A stretch of DNA of 5,808 bases from Thermoplasmata archaeon. GTDB taxonomy: Archaea; Thermoplasmatota; Thermoplasmata; Thermoplasmatales; Thermoplasmataceae. Location of the stretch: the NCBI GenBank assembly GCA_021795055.1, contig JAJYPW010000062.1, positions 1 to 5,808 on the forward strand. Direction: 5' to 3'. The notes under the pieces are model-generated. The model saw only the letters and a program-made list of their open reading frames with translations. It was not told where the DNA came from and searched no databases. The number at the start of each line of letters is the position of its first letter. Position 1 is the stretch's first letter. Positions 1-5,354 of this stretch are shown in pieces. The translations under genes were made by a program, and so were the position numbers.

Positions 1-52
1 CTATCGCCAAAGATCGATCGCTGACTATATACTTTACGAAAAATATATACCG

Positions 53-61
53 ATAATATTA
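53..61 (+). promoter_or_regulatory. TATA box of the MFS transporter gene
   Basis: An A/T-only stretch (ATAATATTA) is centred about 28 bases before the GTG start of the transporter. That matches the usual archaeal TATA-to-start distance if the transcript begins at or next to the start codon. No GGTGAT-like ribosome binding site precedes the GTG, which also fits a leaderless message. A second A/T run (AAATATATA, about 41-49) and a third (CTATATA, about 24-30) lie upstream and could be alternative boxes giving a short leader, so the exact box is uncertain. Confidence 0.5.
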
Positions 62-84
62 TACATTCCTCACCATGAAGATTT

Positions 85-1395
85 GTGTTCGATGCATTGG
101 ATGAAAGCAGGTTAAAGAAAGTTCACCTGAGGATCACAGCCCTTTCTTCCGGAGGGAGTTTTCTTGACGGATACGACATATCCATAATATCGGTGGCCAT
201 TCTCATACTGCAGCCGCAGTTTTCCCTCACTTCGACGGAAATCACGCTTCTGCTCGGCTCCACAATTCTGGGCATGATATTTGGAGGCGTCCTCATTGGC
301 TACATTACGGATCTCAAGGGGAGAAGATATGTGTATCTCTGGGACATGGCTTTTTTTATACTTTTTGCCGTGCTCTCTGCAATAGCCACAGATTATCTTC
401 AGCTTCTTCTTTACAGGCTCCTTCTGGGCGTTGCCATAGGAGCAGACTACGCCATAACTCCAACCATAATAGCTGAATTCTCACCGGTGAAGCACCGGGG
501 GAAACTGCTGAGTTTTTCTGGCGCAGCCTGGTTCATAGGGGCTTTCGCTTCCTACGGCATAGGCACGGTTCTCATACCCCTGGGAAACGTATCCTGGCGT
601 TACATGTTCCTTATTGGAGTCATACCGGCGGCAATTGTTCTCCTGCTGAGGCGTGACGTGCCGGAATCTCCAAGGTGGCTTCTCTCGCATGGAGAGAATG
701 CGAAGGCCAATGCCTCCATGAGAGAGATCGATAGCAGTGCGCACGTGGAGGCACCGGTTACGTACAGCAGGACAAGGATCGGTGATCTCTTCAGGAAGAA
801 ATACATAGCCGCCACTGCCTTCATATCCGTTTTCTGGTTTGCACTGGATGCGGTCACTTACGTGATAGCCCTGGACGGCCCGTCAATTCTTCACGATCTT
901 GGAATATCATCCGACGCTGCATCCGGATATGCCACAATCATTGCGCTGCTTGCAATTATTGGTGCAGTGATTGCGATCCTGTTTATCGACACCGCGGGAA
1001 GAAAAAACCTGACAATGATAGGTTTCACAGGCATGGTTGTCACGCTCATACTTGCTGCCGTCCTTTTCGATTATTATCCTGACATAATATATATTGTGCT
1101 GCTCTTTGTCGTCTTTGAGATCAGCCAGGAACTTGGACCGGGTATCACCAACTCCGTGTATCCGCAGGAACTCTATCCCACAGAGATAAGATCCACCGCC
1201 CAGGGATTTGGAACCACAATAAGCAGGGTCGGTGCTCTATTCGGCATATTCGTCTTTGCCTTTGTGTCCGGCGCCTACGGAATCAGTACAGGCATGATTT
1301 TCCTTGCTGTCATCTCCGCAGTGGGCCTTCTGGTGACTCTGTGGCTTGGAAAGGAAACTGCAGGGAAATCTCTTGAGGAACTGAACAAGACCTAG
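85..1395 (+). CDS. MFS transporter, sugar/metabolite:H+ symporter type
   Basis: A 436-residue integral membrane protein with about 12 hydrophobic segments, split six and six by a charged cytoplasmic loop at about residues 190-240. Sugar-porter family signatures occur in the expected order: DGYD in helix 1 (28-31), the loop 2-3 motif GYITDLKGRR (72-81), RLLLGVAIGADY (111-122), PESPRWL after helix 6 (193-199), the second-half loop DTAGRKN (302-308), QELYPTEIRSTAQG (361-374) and the C-terminal GKETAGKSLEE (422-432), which resembles the PETKGKSLEE of sugar porters. Proton-coupled import of a sugar or small organic acid is the family expectation. The substrate cannot be read from the sequence, and DGYD also occurs in aromatic-acid symporters. 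The GTG start is chosen because an in-frame TGA lies just upstream at 76-78 and a TATA box lies about 28 bases before it. The gene ends tail-to-tail with the phosphodiesterase gene, sharing a CTAG. Confidence 0.92.
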   Translation: MFDALDESRLKKVHLRITALSSGGSFLDGYDISIISVAILILQPQFSLTSTEITLLLGSTILGMIFGGVLIGYITDLKGRRYVYLWDMAFFILFAVLSAIATDYLQLLLYRLLLGVAIGADYAITPTIIAEFSPVKHRGKLLSFSGAAWFIGAFASYGIGTVLIPLGNVSWRYMFLIGVIPAAIVLLLRRDVPESPRWLLSHGENAKANASMREIDSSAHVEAPVTYSRTRIGDLFRKKYIAATAFISVFWFALDAVTYVIALDGPSILHDLGISSDAASGYATIIALLAIIGAVIAILFIDTAGRKNLTMIGFTGMVVTLILAAVLFDYYPDIIYIVLLFVVFEISQELGPGITNSVYPQELYPTEIRSTAQGFGTTISRVGALFGIFVFAFVSGAYGISTGMIFLAVISAVGLLVTLWLGKETAGKSLEELNKT

Positions 1396-2123
1396 ATCCG
1401 CTGATCAGAATTGATCAGGTCAATCACAAGGTCAGGGCGATCCGAGCCTATGGCATCCACTCCGGCATTCAATGAACCCATGATCCCCGCAGCATCGTTC
1501 GGAGCCCATACGCTCACCCTCAGTCCACCTTTATGGCATCTCTCGACGTAGGATGCTGTCAGACCTTCGTAATTTATGGCAATGGTATCGCATCCGCACT
1601 GTTTCACCATTGACACAGGATCCACGGGAAAACCTGCAATCAGTGCACCACCTGCAACGTCGGGAAATTTCTGCTTCATAATGAGGAGAGCATCGTGAAA
1701 GAATGATATGAGAACACTTCTGTTGAGGAAATCCGGTCTTCTGTCAAACAGTTTTATGATGGAGTTGACGGTTTCCATGGATTTCAATTCGATCACCACA
1801 GGAATTTTTATTGCATCAAGCACCTCTTCCAGCATTGGAATCTTATCTCCTCCCTCCAGCCTCACCTTCTTGATACTGACCGTGTCAAGATCCCTGACCC
1901 TGAGGTTCATTCCTGCTGTTCTCTTCAGATCAGGATCGTGTATGACCGCCAGATTTCCATCTTTCATGACCTGAACATCACATTCAACTGCATCCACCCC
2001 AAGTGCCTCAACCCCCGTGAAGGCGGACAAGGTGTTTTCCCTGAACAGATCTCCTCCTCCCCTGTGGGCTATCACGAAGATCTCATTACCCCTGTATCTG
2101 TGCGTCATGAAATTGTGATCCAT
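1392..2123 (-). CDS. Glycerophosphodiester phosphodiesterase (GDPD family)
   Basis: A 243-residue TIM-barrel enzyme of the GDPD family (EC 3.1.4.46), which hydrolyses glycerophosphodiesters to glycerol 3-phosphate plus an alcohol. The family's catalytic and metal-binding set is complete: AHRGG (H20), REN (29-30), VECD (E47 and D49), IHDPDL (H62) and IELK (E112, K114), with IPMLEE at 95-100 in the usual place. No signal peptide is seen, so it should act in the cytoplasm on imported or recycled lipid head groups. Its length is typical of the short cytosolic GDPDs. The coordinates give the longest ATG reading. The internal ATG at 2108 (Met6) is the better start, because a TATA box at 2131-2138 lies 27 bases before it but only 12 before 2123; the protein would then have 238 residues. 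The gene is convergent with the transporter and divergent from the SDR gene. Confidence 0.93.
   Translation of the reverse strand: MDHNFMTHRYRGNEIFVIAHRGGGDLFRENTLSAFTGVEALGVDAVECDVQVMKDGNLAVIHDPDLKRTAGMNLRVRDLDTVSIKKVRLEGGDKIPMLEEVLDAIKIPVVIELKSMETVNSIIKLFDRRPDFLNRSVLISFFHDALLIMKQKFPDVAGGALIAGFPVDPVSMVKQCGCDTIAINYEGLTASYVERCHKGGLRVSVWAPNDAAGIMGSLNAGVDAIGSDRPDLVIDLINSDQRI
1401..1418. repeat. Hairpin at the convergent gene junction
   Basis: CTGATCA and TGATCAG form a perfect 7-bp stem with the 4-base loop GAAT, starting six bases after the transporter stop and lying inside the last codons of the phosphodiesterase gene. The same bases also form a direct repeat of TGATCAG at a 10-base period. 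It could mark or protect the 3' end of the transporter message. Archaeal termination does not need hairpins and there is no adjacent T-run on the plus strand, so a terminator role is only a guess. Confidence 0.35.
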
Positions 2124-2130
2124 ATTACCG

Positions 2131-2138
2131 ATATATAG
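2131..2138 (-). promoter_or_regulatory. TATA box of the phosphodiesterase gene
   Basis: Read on the minus strand this is CTATATAT, a strong archaeal TATA match. Its centre is about 27 bases upstream of the ATG at 2108 and only about 12 upstream of the ATG at 2123. Because transcription starts about 25-27 bases downstream of the box centre, the expected start site falls on the 2108 ATG and implies a leaderless message. Confidence 0.6.
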
Positions 2139-2185
2139 AATTGCGCAGGATAAGGTAGAAAAATGTGGTGAATGCCCTCAGCTCT

Positions 2186-2207
2186 TTATACGGAAAATCC
2201 CGTATAA
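2186..2207. promoter_or_regulatory. Inverted repeat carrying two outward TATA-like boxes
   Basis: TTATACGG and CCGTATAA form a perfect 8-bp inverted repeat with a 6-base spacer (AAAATC). Each arm read outward is CCGTATAA followed by more bases, so each could serve as a TATA box: the right arm toward the SDR gene, the left arm toward the phosphodiesterase gene. One symmetrical protein bound here could cover both. As promoters they would give leaders of about 40-100 bases, so they would be secondary to the closer boxes at 2131-2138 and 2253-2260. It is a candidate operator; the regulator is unknown. Confidence 0.4.
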
Positions 2208-2252
2208 TCCTTTACGTTCAACTGCATTTCTCGACAGCCGGTATGCCAATAG

Positions 2253-2260
2253 ATTTAAGA
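2253..2260 (+). promoter_or_regulatory. TATA-like box of the SDR gene
   Basis: TTTAAGA within ATAGATTTAAGATAG resembles an archaeal TATA box. A start site 25-27 bases downstream would fall near 2282, giving a leader of about 47 bases. That fits the presence of a possible ribosome binding site, GGTG at 2317-2320, eight bases before the ATG at 2329. This gene therefore seems to have a 5' leader, unlike msrB. Confidence 0.4.
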
Positions 2261-2272
2261 TAGTTGATCCAA

Positions 2273-2291
2273 TGAGATCAGGGTGATCTCA
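2273..2291. promoter_or_regulatory. Inverted repeat at the predicted SDR transcription start (candidate operator)
   Basis: TGAGATCA and TGATCTCA are perfect 8-bp inverted arms around a GGG spacer, making a 19-base dyad with the spacing typical of a dimeric helix-turn-helix regulator site. Its centre (2282) coincides with the start site predicted from the TATA-like box at 2253-2260. A bound protein would block initiation there. The regulator is not in this window. Confidence 0.42.
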
Positions 2292-2328
2292 AACGAGTAC
2301 TGAAAATGAAAAAACCGGTGTAGGCAGC

Positions 2329-3114
2329 ATGCCAGTTATCAATCTGAAAGGTCATGTGGCCCTTGTGACCGGTTCAAGTTCCGGTCTTGGAAGTGCCATA
2401 GCACTTAAGATTGGTCTGGCCGGCGCCACTGTTGCTGTTCATTACAGAAAGGAGAAGAGTGAGGCGGACGACCTGGTGGCAAGAATTATCTCAGCAGGAG
2501 GTAAAGCCATGGCTTTTGGCGCGGACGTCTCCAACCGATCAGAGGTGGAAAACCTCTTTGCCAGCATAGACAGGGAACTTGGAAGCGTGGATATACTGGT
2601 GAATAATGCAGGAATAGACGGTATACGCGCTCTCTGCGGCGATGACGATCCCGATAACTGGGAAAAGGTTATTGCGGTGAATCTTGTCGGGCCTTATTAC
2701 TGCTCCAGGGAAGCCGTGAAGAGGATGAGGAAAAACCATAAGGGAGTTATTTTGAACATAACTTCAGTGCATGAATTTATACCGTGGACAGGTTATACAG
2801 CCTACGCGAGCGCTAAGGCAGGTCTGTCCATGTTTACAAAAACCCTCGCTCAGGAAACCGCCGATGATGGCATCAGGGTACTTTCCGTTGCTCCAGGAGC
2901 CATAAAGACTCCGATAAACAGGTCTGTATGGGGTAATCCTGACACCCTGGCAGATCTGAACAGGAAGATAGCCATGGAGAAAATGGGCAGCCCGGATGAT
3001 ATTGCAAATGCGGTGTCCTTCCTTGTGAGCGACCTAGCCGGATACATAACAGGCACCACTCTTGTTGTTGACGGGGGAATGCTCCTTTACCCTGACTTCA
3101 AGCATGGCGGATGA
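2329..3114 (+). CDS. SDR-family dehydrogenase, probable glucose 1-dehydrogenase
   Basis: A 261-residue classical short-chain dehydrogenase. The Rossmann signature TGSSSGLG is at 14-21, NNAG at 92-95, and the catalytic set is N118, S146, Y159 and K163 (YASAK), followed by APGAIKTPIN (188-197) and the C-terminal DGGMLLYPDF (248-257). The SVHEFIPW block (146-153), the GAIKTPIN block and the DGGM-x2-YP-x-F end closely resemble Bacillus NAD(P)-dependent glucose 1-dehydrogenase (EC 1.1.1.47), which is also 261 residues, so oxidation of glucose or a related aldose to the lactone is the best guess. R40 and K41 after the second beta strand favour NADP. Such an enzyme would feed the non-phosphorylative Entner-Doudoroff route used by Thermoplasma relatives, where the well-known glucose dehydrogenase is instead the zinc-dependent medium-chain type. 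Other sugar alcohols or keto acids cannot be excluded. GGTG at 2317-2320 may be its ribosome binding site. Confidence 0.85.
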   Translation: MPVINLKGHVALVTGSSSGLGSAIALKIGLAGATVAVHYRKEKSEADDLVARIISAGGKAMAFGADVSNRSEVENLFASIDRELGSVDILVNNAGIDGIRALCGDDDPDNWEKVIAVNLVGPYYCSREAVKRMRKNHKGVILNITSVHEFIPWTGYTAYASAKAGLSMFTKTLAQETADDGIRVLSVAPGAIKTPINRSVWGNPDTLADLNRKIAMEKMGSPDDIANAVSFLVSDLAGYITGTTLVVDGGMLLYPDFKHGG

Positions 3115-3153
3115 TTGCTGAATTATTGTTGAAGATTACTGGAAAACAAAACC

Positions 3154-3163
3154 AAAATTTTTT
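3154..3163 (+). promoter_or_regulatory. A/T element: possible promoter of the hydrolase and T-tract end of the SDR transcript
   Basis: AAAATTTTTT lies 40-49 bases after the SDR stop and is centred about 29 bases before the hydrolase ATG. It could be the TATA-like element of a nearly leaderless hydrolase message, and its run of six T could also terminate the SDR transcript. The match to a TATA box is loose. A GAAGGG at 3168-3173 lies too far from the ATG to be a convincing ribosome binding site. Confidence 0.3.
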
Positions 3164-3187
3164 CAGTGAAGGGAATATGAGCTCTGC

Positions 3188-4120
3188 ATGACACTTGATC
3201 CTACGATGAAGAATATACTGGAAATGTATCGCACTTTGAATTTTCCAAAGTTGTATGATACAACCATCGATGACCTGAGGAATACAATGAACAGCAGCCA
3301 TGTTTCCCAGGAAAGCGATACGGTGCATCACGTTGAGGACCTGTCTTTCGAAAGCGATAAATCGATAATTCCATGCAGGCTTTATGCTCCTGCAAATGCC
3401 GGCAAGGGCCTGATCATTTATTTCCATGGAGGAGCCTTTATCTGGGGCGGAATAGAAACCTCCGATCCGCTCTGCAGGAGAATTGCAAATGTATCGGGAT
3501 CAAAGGTTCTATCGGTCGGGTACAGGCTTGCCCCTGAGAATAAGTTCCCTGCTGCAGTGAATGACGGTTTTAACTCCTTTCTGTGGGCATACCACAACGC
3601 GGACAGACTGGGCATAGATAGGGAAAAAATAATACTTGCAGGGGACAGTTCGGGAGGAAATATTGCTGCCTCCGCCTGCCTGAAACTCAAGGATAATGGT
3701 TACCCATTGCCGTTGATGCAGGTGCTTTTCTATCCATTGACAGGTCCTGACTTTTTCTCAGAGTCGATGCGGGAATTCAGCGAGGGATATTTTCTCACTC
3801 AGGATGAACTGAAATGGATTGGCGACAGTTACCTGAATTCCAGAAACGAGGCCCTTGATCCATATTTTGCCCCTGTTCTTCATGAACATCTGGAAGGACT
3901 TCCGGAAGCGCTTGTGGTAACCGCCGAATATGACCCGCTGAGGGACCAGGGGGAGACGTACGTCTCCAGGCTTTATTCTGCCGGTGTTCCTGTCACGTCC
4001 ATCAGGGCGAAGGGAATGATTCACGGTTTCATGGGACTGTTCAGTGTGTCTCACGCAGCCGATTCAATCATAACGATGACATTCAGTCTTGCCGGTTCCA
4101 GGCTGAGAGGATCATACTGA
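3188..4120 (+). CDS. Alpha/beta-hydrolase, HSL (hormone-sensitive lipase) family carboxylesterase
   Basis: A 310-residue esterase of the HSL family (bacterial family IV, Pfam Abhydrolase_3). It has the oxyanion-hole motif HGGAFIWGG (80-88), YRLAPE (112-117), the nucleophile elbow GDSSGG with Ser154 (152-157), catalytic Asp249 in EYDPLRD and catalytic His279 in MIHGF. The N-terminal MTLDP with its helical cap segment is the usual start of archaeal and bacterial HSL esterases, supporting the ATG at 3188 over the internal ATG at 3206. Related enzymes hydrolyse short-chain acyl esters and lack a signal peptide; none is seen here, so it is probably cytoplasmic. The natural substrate is unknown. 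It lies 73 bases after the SDR gene, far enough for its own promoter, so co-transcription is possible but not shown. Confidence 0.93.
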   Translation: MTLDPTMKNILEMYRTLNFPKLYDTTIDDLRNTMNSSHVSQESDTVHHVEDLSFESDKSIIPCRLYAPANAGKGLIIYFHGGAFIWGGIETSDPLCRRIANVSGSKVLSVGYRLAPENKFPAAVNDGFNSFLWAYHNADRLGIDREKIILAGDSSGGNIAASACLKLKDNGYPLPLMQVLFYPLTGPDFFSESMREFSEGYFLTQDELKWIGDSYLNSRNEALDPYFAPVLHEHLEGLPEALVVTAEYDPLRDQGETYVSRLYSAGVPVTSIRAKGMIHGFMGLFSVSHAADSIITMTFSLAGSRLRGSY

Positions 4121-4174
4121 AATCAAGTCTCTTCCTCAAACTCCTGGAATTTAGATGAACTATCAGGTCAAAGC

Positions 4175-4181
4175 TTTTTTT
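4175..4181 (+). terminator. Oligo-T terminator after the hydrolase gene
   Basis: A run of seven T lies about 55 bases after the hydrolase stop and just before the msrB TATA box. T-rich tracts on the coding strand are the main intrinsic termination signal in archaea, and no stem is needed. Its position, separating the hydrolase from the msrB promoter, fits that role. Confidence 0.5.
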
Positions 4182-4187
4182 ATTGAG

Positions 4188-4196
4188 ATTTAAATA
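4188..4196 (+). promoter_or_regulatory. TATA box of the msrBA operon
   Basis: ATTTAAATA is centred 25 bases before the msrB ATG, close to ideal archaeal spacing for a transcript starting on or beside the A of that ATG. There is no ribosome binding site between them, so msrB is expected to be leaderless. This is the clearest promoter in the window. Confidence 0.7.
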
Positions 4197-4216
4197 GCGA
4201 GAAAACATATTAAACA

Positions 4217-4594
4217 ATGGAATACAGGCAGCTCTCCAAAGAAGAGGAACGTGTTATATTATACAGGGGTACTGAGCCCCCCTTCTCCGGCAAATACGAA
4301 AATCATTATGAGAAGGGCGTTTACGTCTGCAGGCGGTGTGGTAGTCCGCTTTACAGATCCGACAGCAAGTTCGACGCCAGCTGCGGATGGCCGAGTTTTG
4401 ACCAGGAGATCCCTGGTGCTGTGAGAAGAATGCCTGACCGAGATGGCGTCAGAACTGAAATTGTGTGCTCTAATTGCGGAGCGCACCTGGGCCATGTGTT
4501 TGAAGGGGAAGGTTTTACACCAAAGGATACGCGGCATTGCGTCAACTCAATCTCACTGGACTTTGTTCCGGACGGCGATAAGAATGGAGAATAA
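4217..4594 (+). CDS. msrB: Peptide methionine-(R)-S-oxide reductase MsrB
   Basis: A 125-residue MsrB (EC 1.8.4.12), which reduces the R epimer of protein-bound methionine sulfoxide, usually with thioredoxin as electron donor. The catalytic Cys is C108 in RHCVNSISL. The zinc-binding CxxC pairs are C38/C41 (CRRC) and C84/C87 (CSNC). C56 in ASCGWPSF sits where the resolving Cys of many MsrBs lies. HLGHVF (90-95) and the start [25 protein letters not shown] segment are typical of the family, and the length is that of a stand-alone domain with no signal peptide, so it acts in the cytoplasm. The ATG at 4217 is fixed by the TATA box 25 bases upstream. The last 11 bases overlap msrA in another frame, so the two are almost surely one transcript with coupled translation. 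The Cys set is complete and nothing suggests decay. Confidence 0.96.
   Translation: MEYRQLSKEEERVILYRGTEPPFSGKYENHYEKGVYVCRRCGSPLYRSDSKFDASCGWPSFDQEIPGAVRRMPDRDGVRTEIVCSNCGAHLGHVFEGEGFTPKDTRHCVNSISLDFVPDGDKNGE
4574..4579 (+). promoter_or_regulatory. Possible ribosome binding site of msrA
   Basis: GGCGAT, one base from the archaeal GGTGAT, ends four bases before the msrA ATG at 4584 and lies inside the last codons of msrB. It supports 4584 as the start. Coupling to termination on msrB could do the same job, so the site is weak evidence on its own. Confidence 0.35.
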
Positions 4595-5141
4595 GGGTTC
4601 CGAGGTAGCTGTACTTGCGGGTGGCTGCTTCTGGTGCATGGAGGCAGTTTTCAGTGAGATAAGAGGCGTCATCAAGGTTGAGTCCGGTTATTCCGGCGGT
4701 ACTGTTGACAACCCGTCCTATGAAGAGGTATGCACGGGAAACACAGGCCACGCAGAATCTGTAAAGGTGACATATGATACCTCCATGATTTCCTACGGTG
4801 ATATTCTAGAGATATTCTTTTCAACCCATGATCCGACATCCCTGAACAGACAGGGCAATGACGTCGGAACCCAGTACAGATCTGCAATATTCTACATGGA
4901 TAGCAGGCAGGAATCCATTGCAAGGGACGCCATTAAGAAACTTGAAGATGAGAAACGTTTCAGGAAGCCCGTTGTGACGAAGGTTGAGAAATTCTCGAAT
5001 TTTTATCCTTCAGAGGAATACCACAAAGATTATTTCAGGAATAATCCAGATTCCCCGTACTGCATGTTTGTAATTGCCCCTAAACTGGAAAAATTCAGAA
5101 AATCACATGCACCGATGCTGGTCGGCCGCGGGAATCCATGA
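4584..5141 (+). CDS. msrA: Peptide methionine-(S)-S-oxide reductase MsrA
   Basis: A 185-residue MsrA (EC 1.8.4.11), which reduces the S epimer of free and protein-bound methionine sulfoxide. The catalytic Cys is C15 in GGCFWCME, followed by ESGYSGG (33-39), TGHAE (54-58), the substrate-site segment [20 protein letters not shown] (81-100) and EEYHKDYF (144-151). C18, C50 and C160 (SPYCMFVI) are further cysteines; C18 or C160 could resolve the disulfide. The frame stays open upstream to 4443, but those codons lie inside msrB in another frame and lack family similarity. The ATG at 4584 puts the GCFWC motif near the N-terminus as expected and has a GGCGAT just before it. It overlaps msrB by 11 bases. 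In many bacteria the two domains are fused; here they are separate, in B-then-A order. Confidence 0.96.
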   Translation: MENKGSEVAVLAGGCFWCMEAVFSEIRGVIKVESGYSGGTVDNPSYEEVCTGNTGHAESVKVTYDTSMISYGDILEIFFSTHDPTSLNRQGNDVGTQYRSAIFYMDSRQESIARDAIKKLEDEKRFRKPVVTKVEKFSNFYPSEEYHKDYFRNNPDSPYCMFVIAPKLEKFRKSHAPMLVGRGNP

Positions 5142-5354
5142 CGTTTTCCGGAGTAGTAACACCGGCATATTTTCCTCACGGGAATTTAGATCACTGATGA
5201 ATGGAATCACGGGCACCAGAAATCCGGTAAAATGATTTGCCTGACGACAGAGGTAAGGATATATCCGATCATTGAGTTGTGAATGTTAATTAAGCCGAAA
5301 TACATAGTTTAAATTACGAAGTGATTTTACCTGTCAGAAAGAAATTCCTATAAA
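5142..5354. other. Intergenic gap between msrA and pirin
   Basis: In 213 bases I see no gene and no tRNA-like fold. It holds a perfect 10-base palindrome GGATATATCC (5257-5266), a CCGG-N10-CCGG pair near the msrA end (about 5147-5164) too short to be a convincing terminator, a TTAATTAA (5286-5293), and the TATA-like TTTAAATTA at 5308-5316. The gap is the longest noncoding stretch in the window and should carry the pirin promoter. Confidence 0.5.
5308..5316 (+). promoter_or_regulatory. TATA-like box of the pirin gene
   Basis: TTTAAATTA is centred near 5312, predicting a start near 5338 and a leader of about 17 bases to the GTG at 5355. It resembles the msrB box (ATTTAAATA). No clear ribosome binding site follows, so either the box or the start codon could be assigned wrongly. 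Confidence 0.4.

Noticed and set aside
12..19. GATCGATC palindrome at the left edge and other GATC clusters
   Set aside because: Short and common. A methylation or regulatory meaning cannot be supported from sequence alone.
75..104. Nine-codon ORF from the ATG at 75 (begins MKICVRC) overlapping the transporter start
   Set aside because: It is very short, out of frame with the transporter and has no supporting signal. The CxxC is probably chance, and the transporter's family similarity begins in the GTG frame.
481..857. Antisense open frames across the transporter gene, and similar ones across the other genes
   Set aside because: They are shadows of the real coding frames, with no family motifs, no promoters and compositions expected of reversed coding sequence.
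2306..2323. Five-codon leader ORF (MKKPV) just before the SDR gene
   Set aside because: Too short to judge. It has no regulatory codon run and no attenuator-like fold nearby.
4443..4583. Upstream extension of the msrA frame
   Set aside because: It lies wholly inside msrB in another frame, and its translation does not resemble MsrA.
4146..5191. GGAATTTAGAT repeated at 4146-4156 and 5181-5191, each after a gene end
   Set aside because: By rough estimate a few 11-base matches are expected by chance in a window this long, and the flanking bases do not match.
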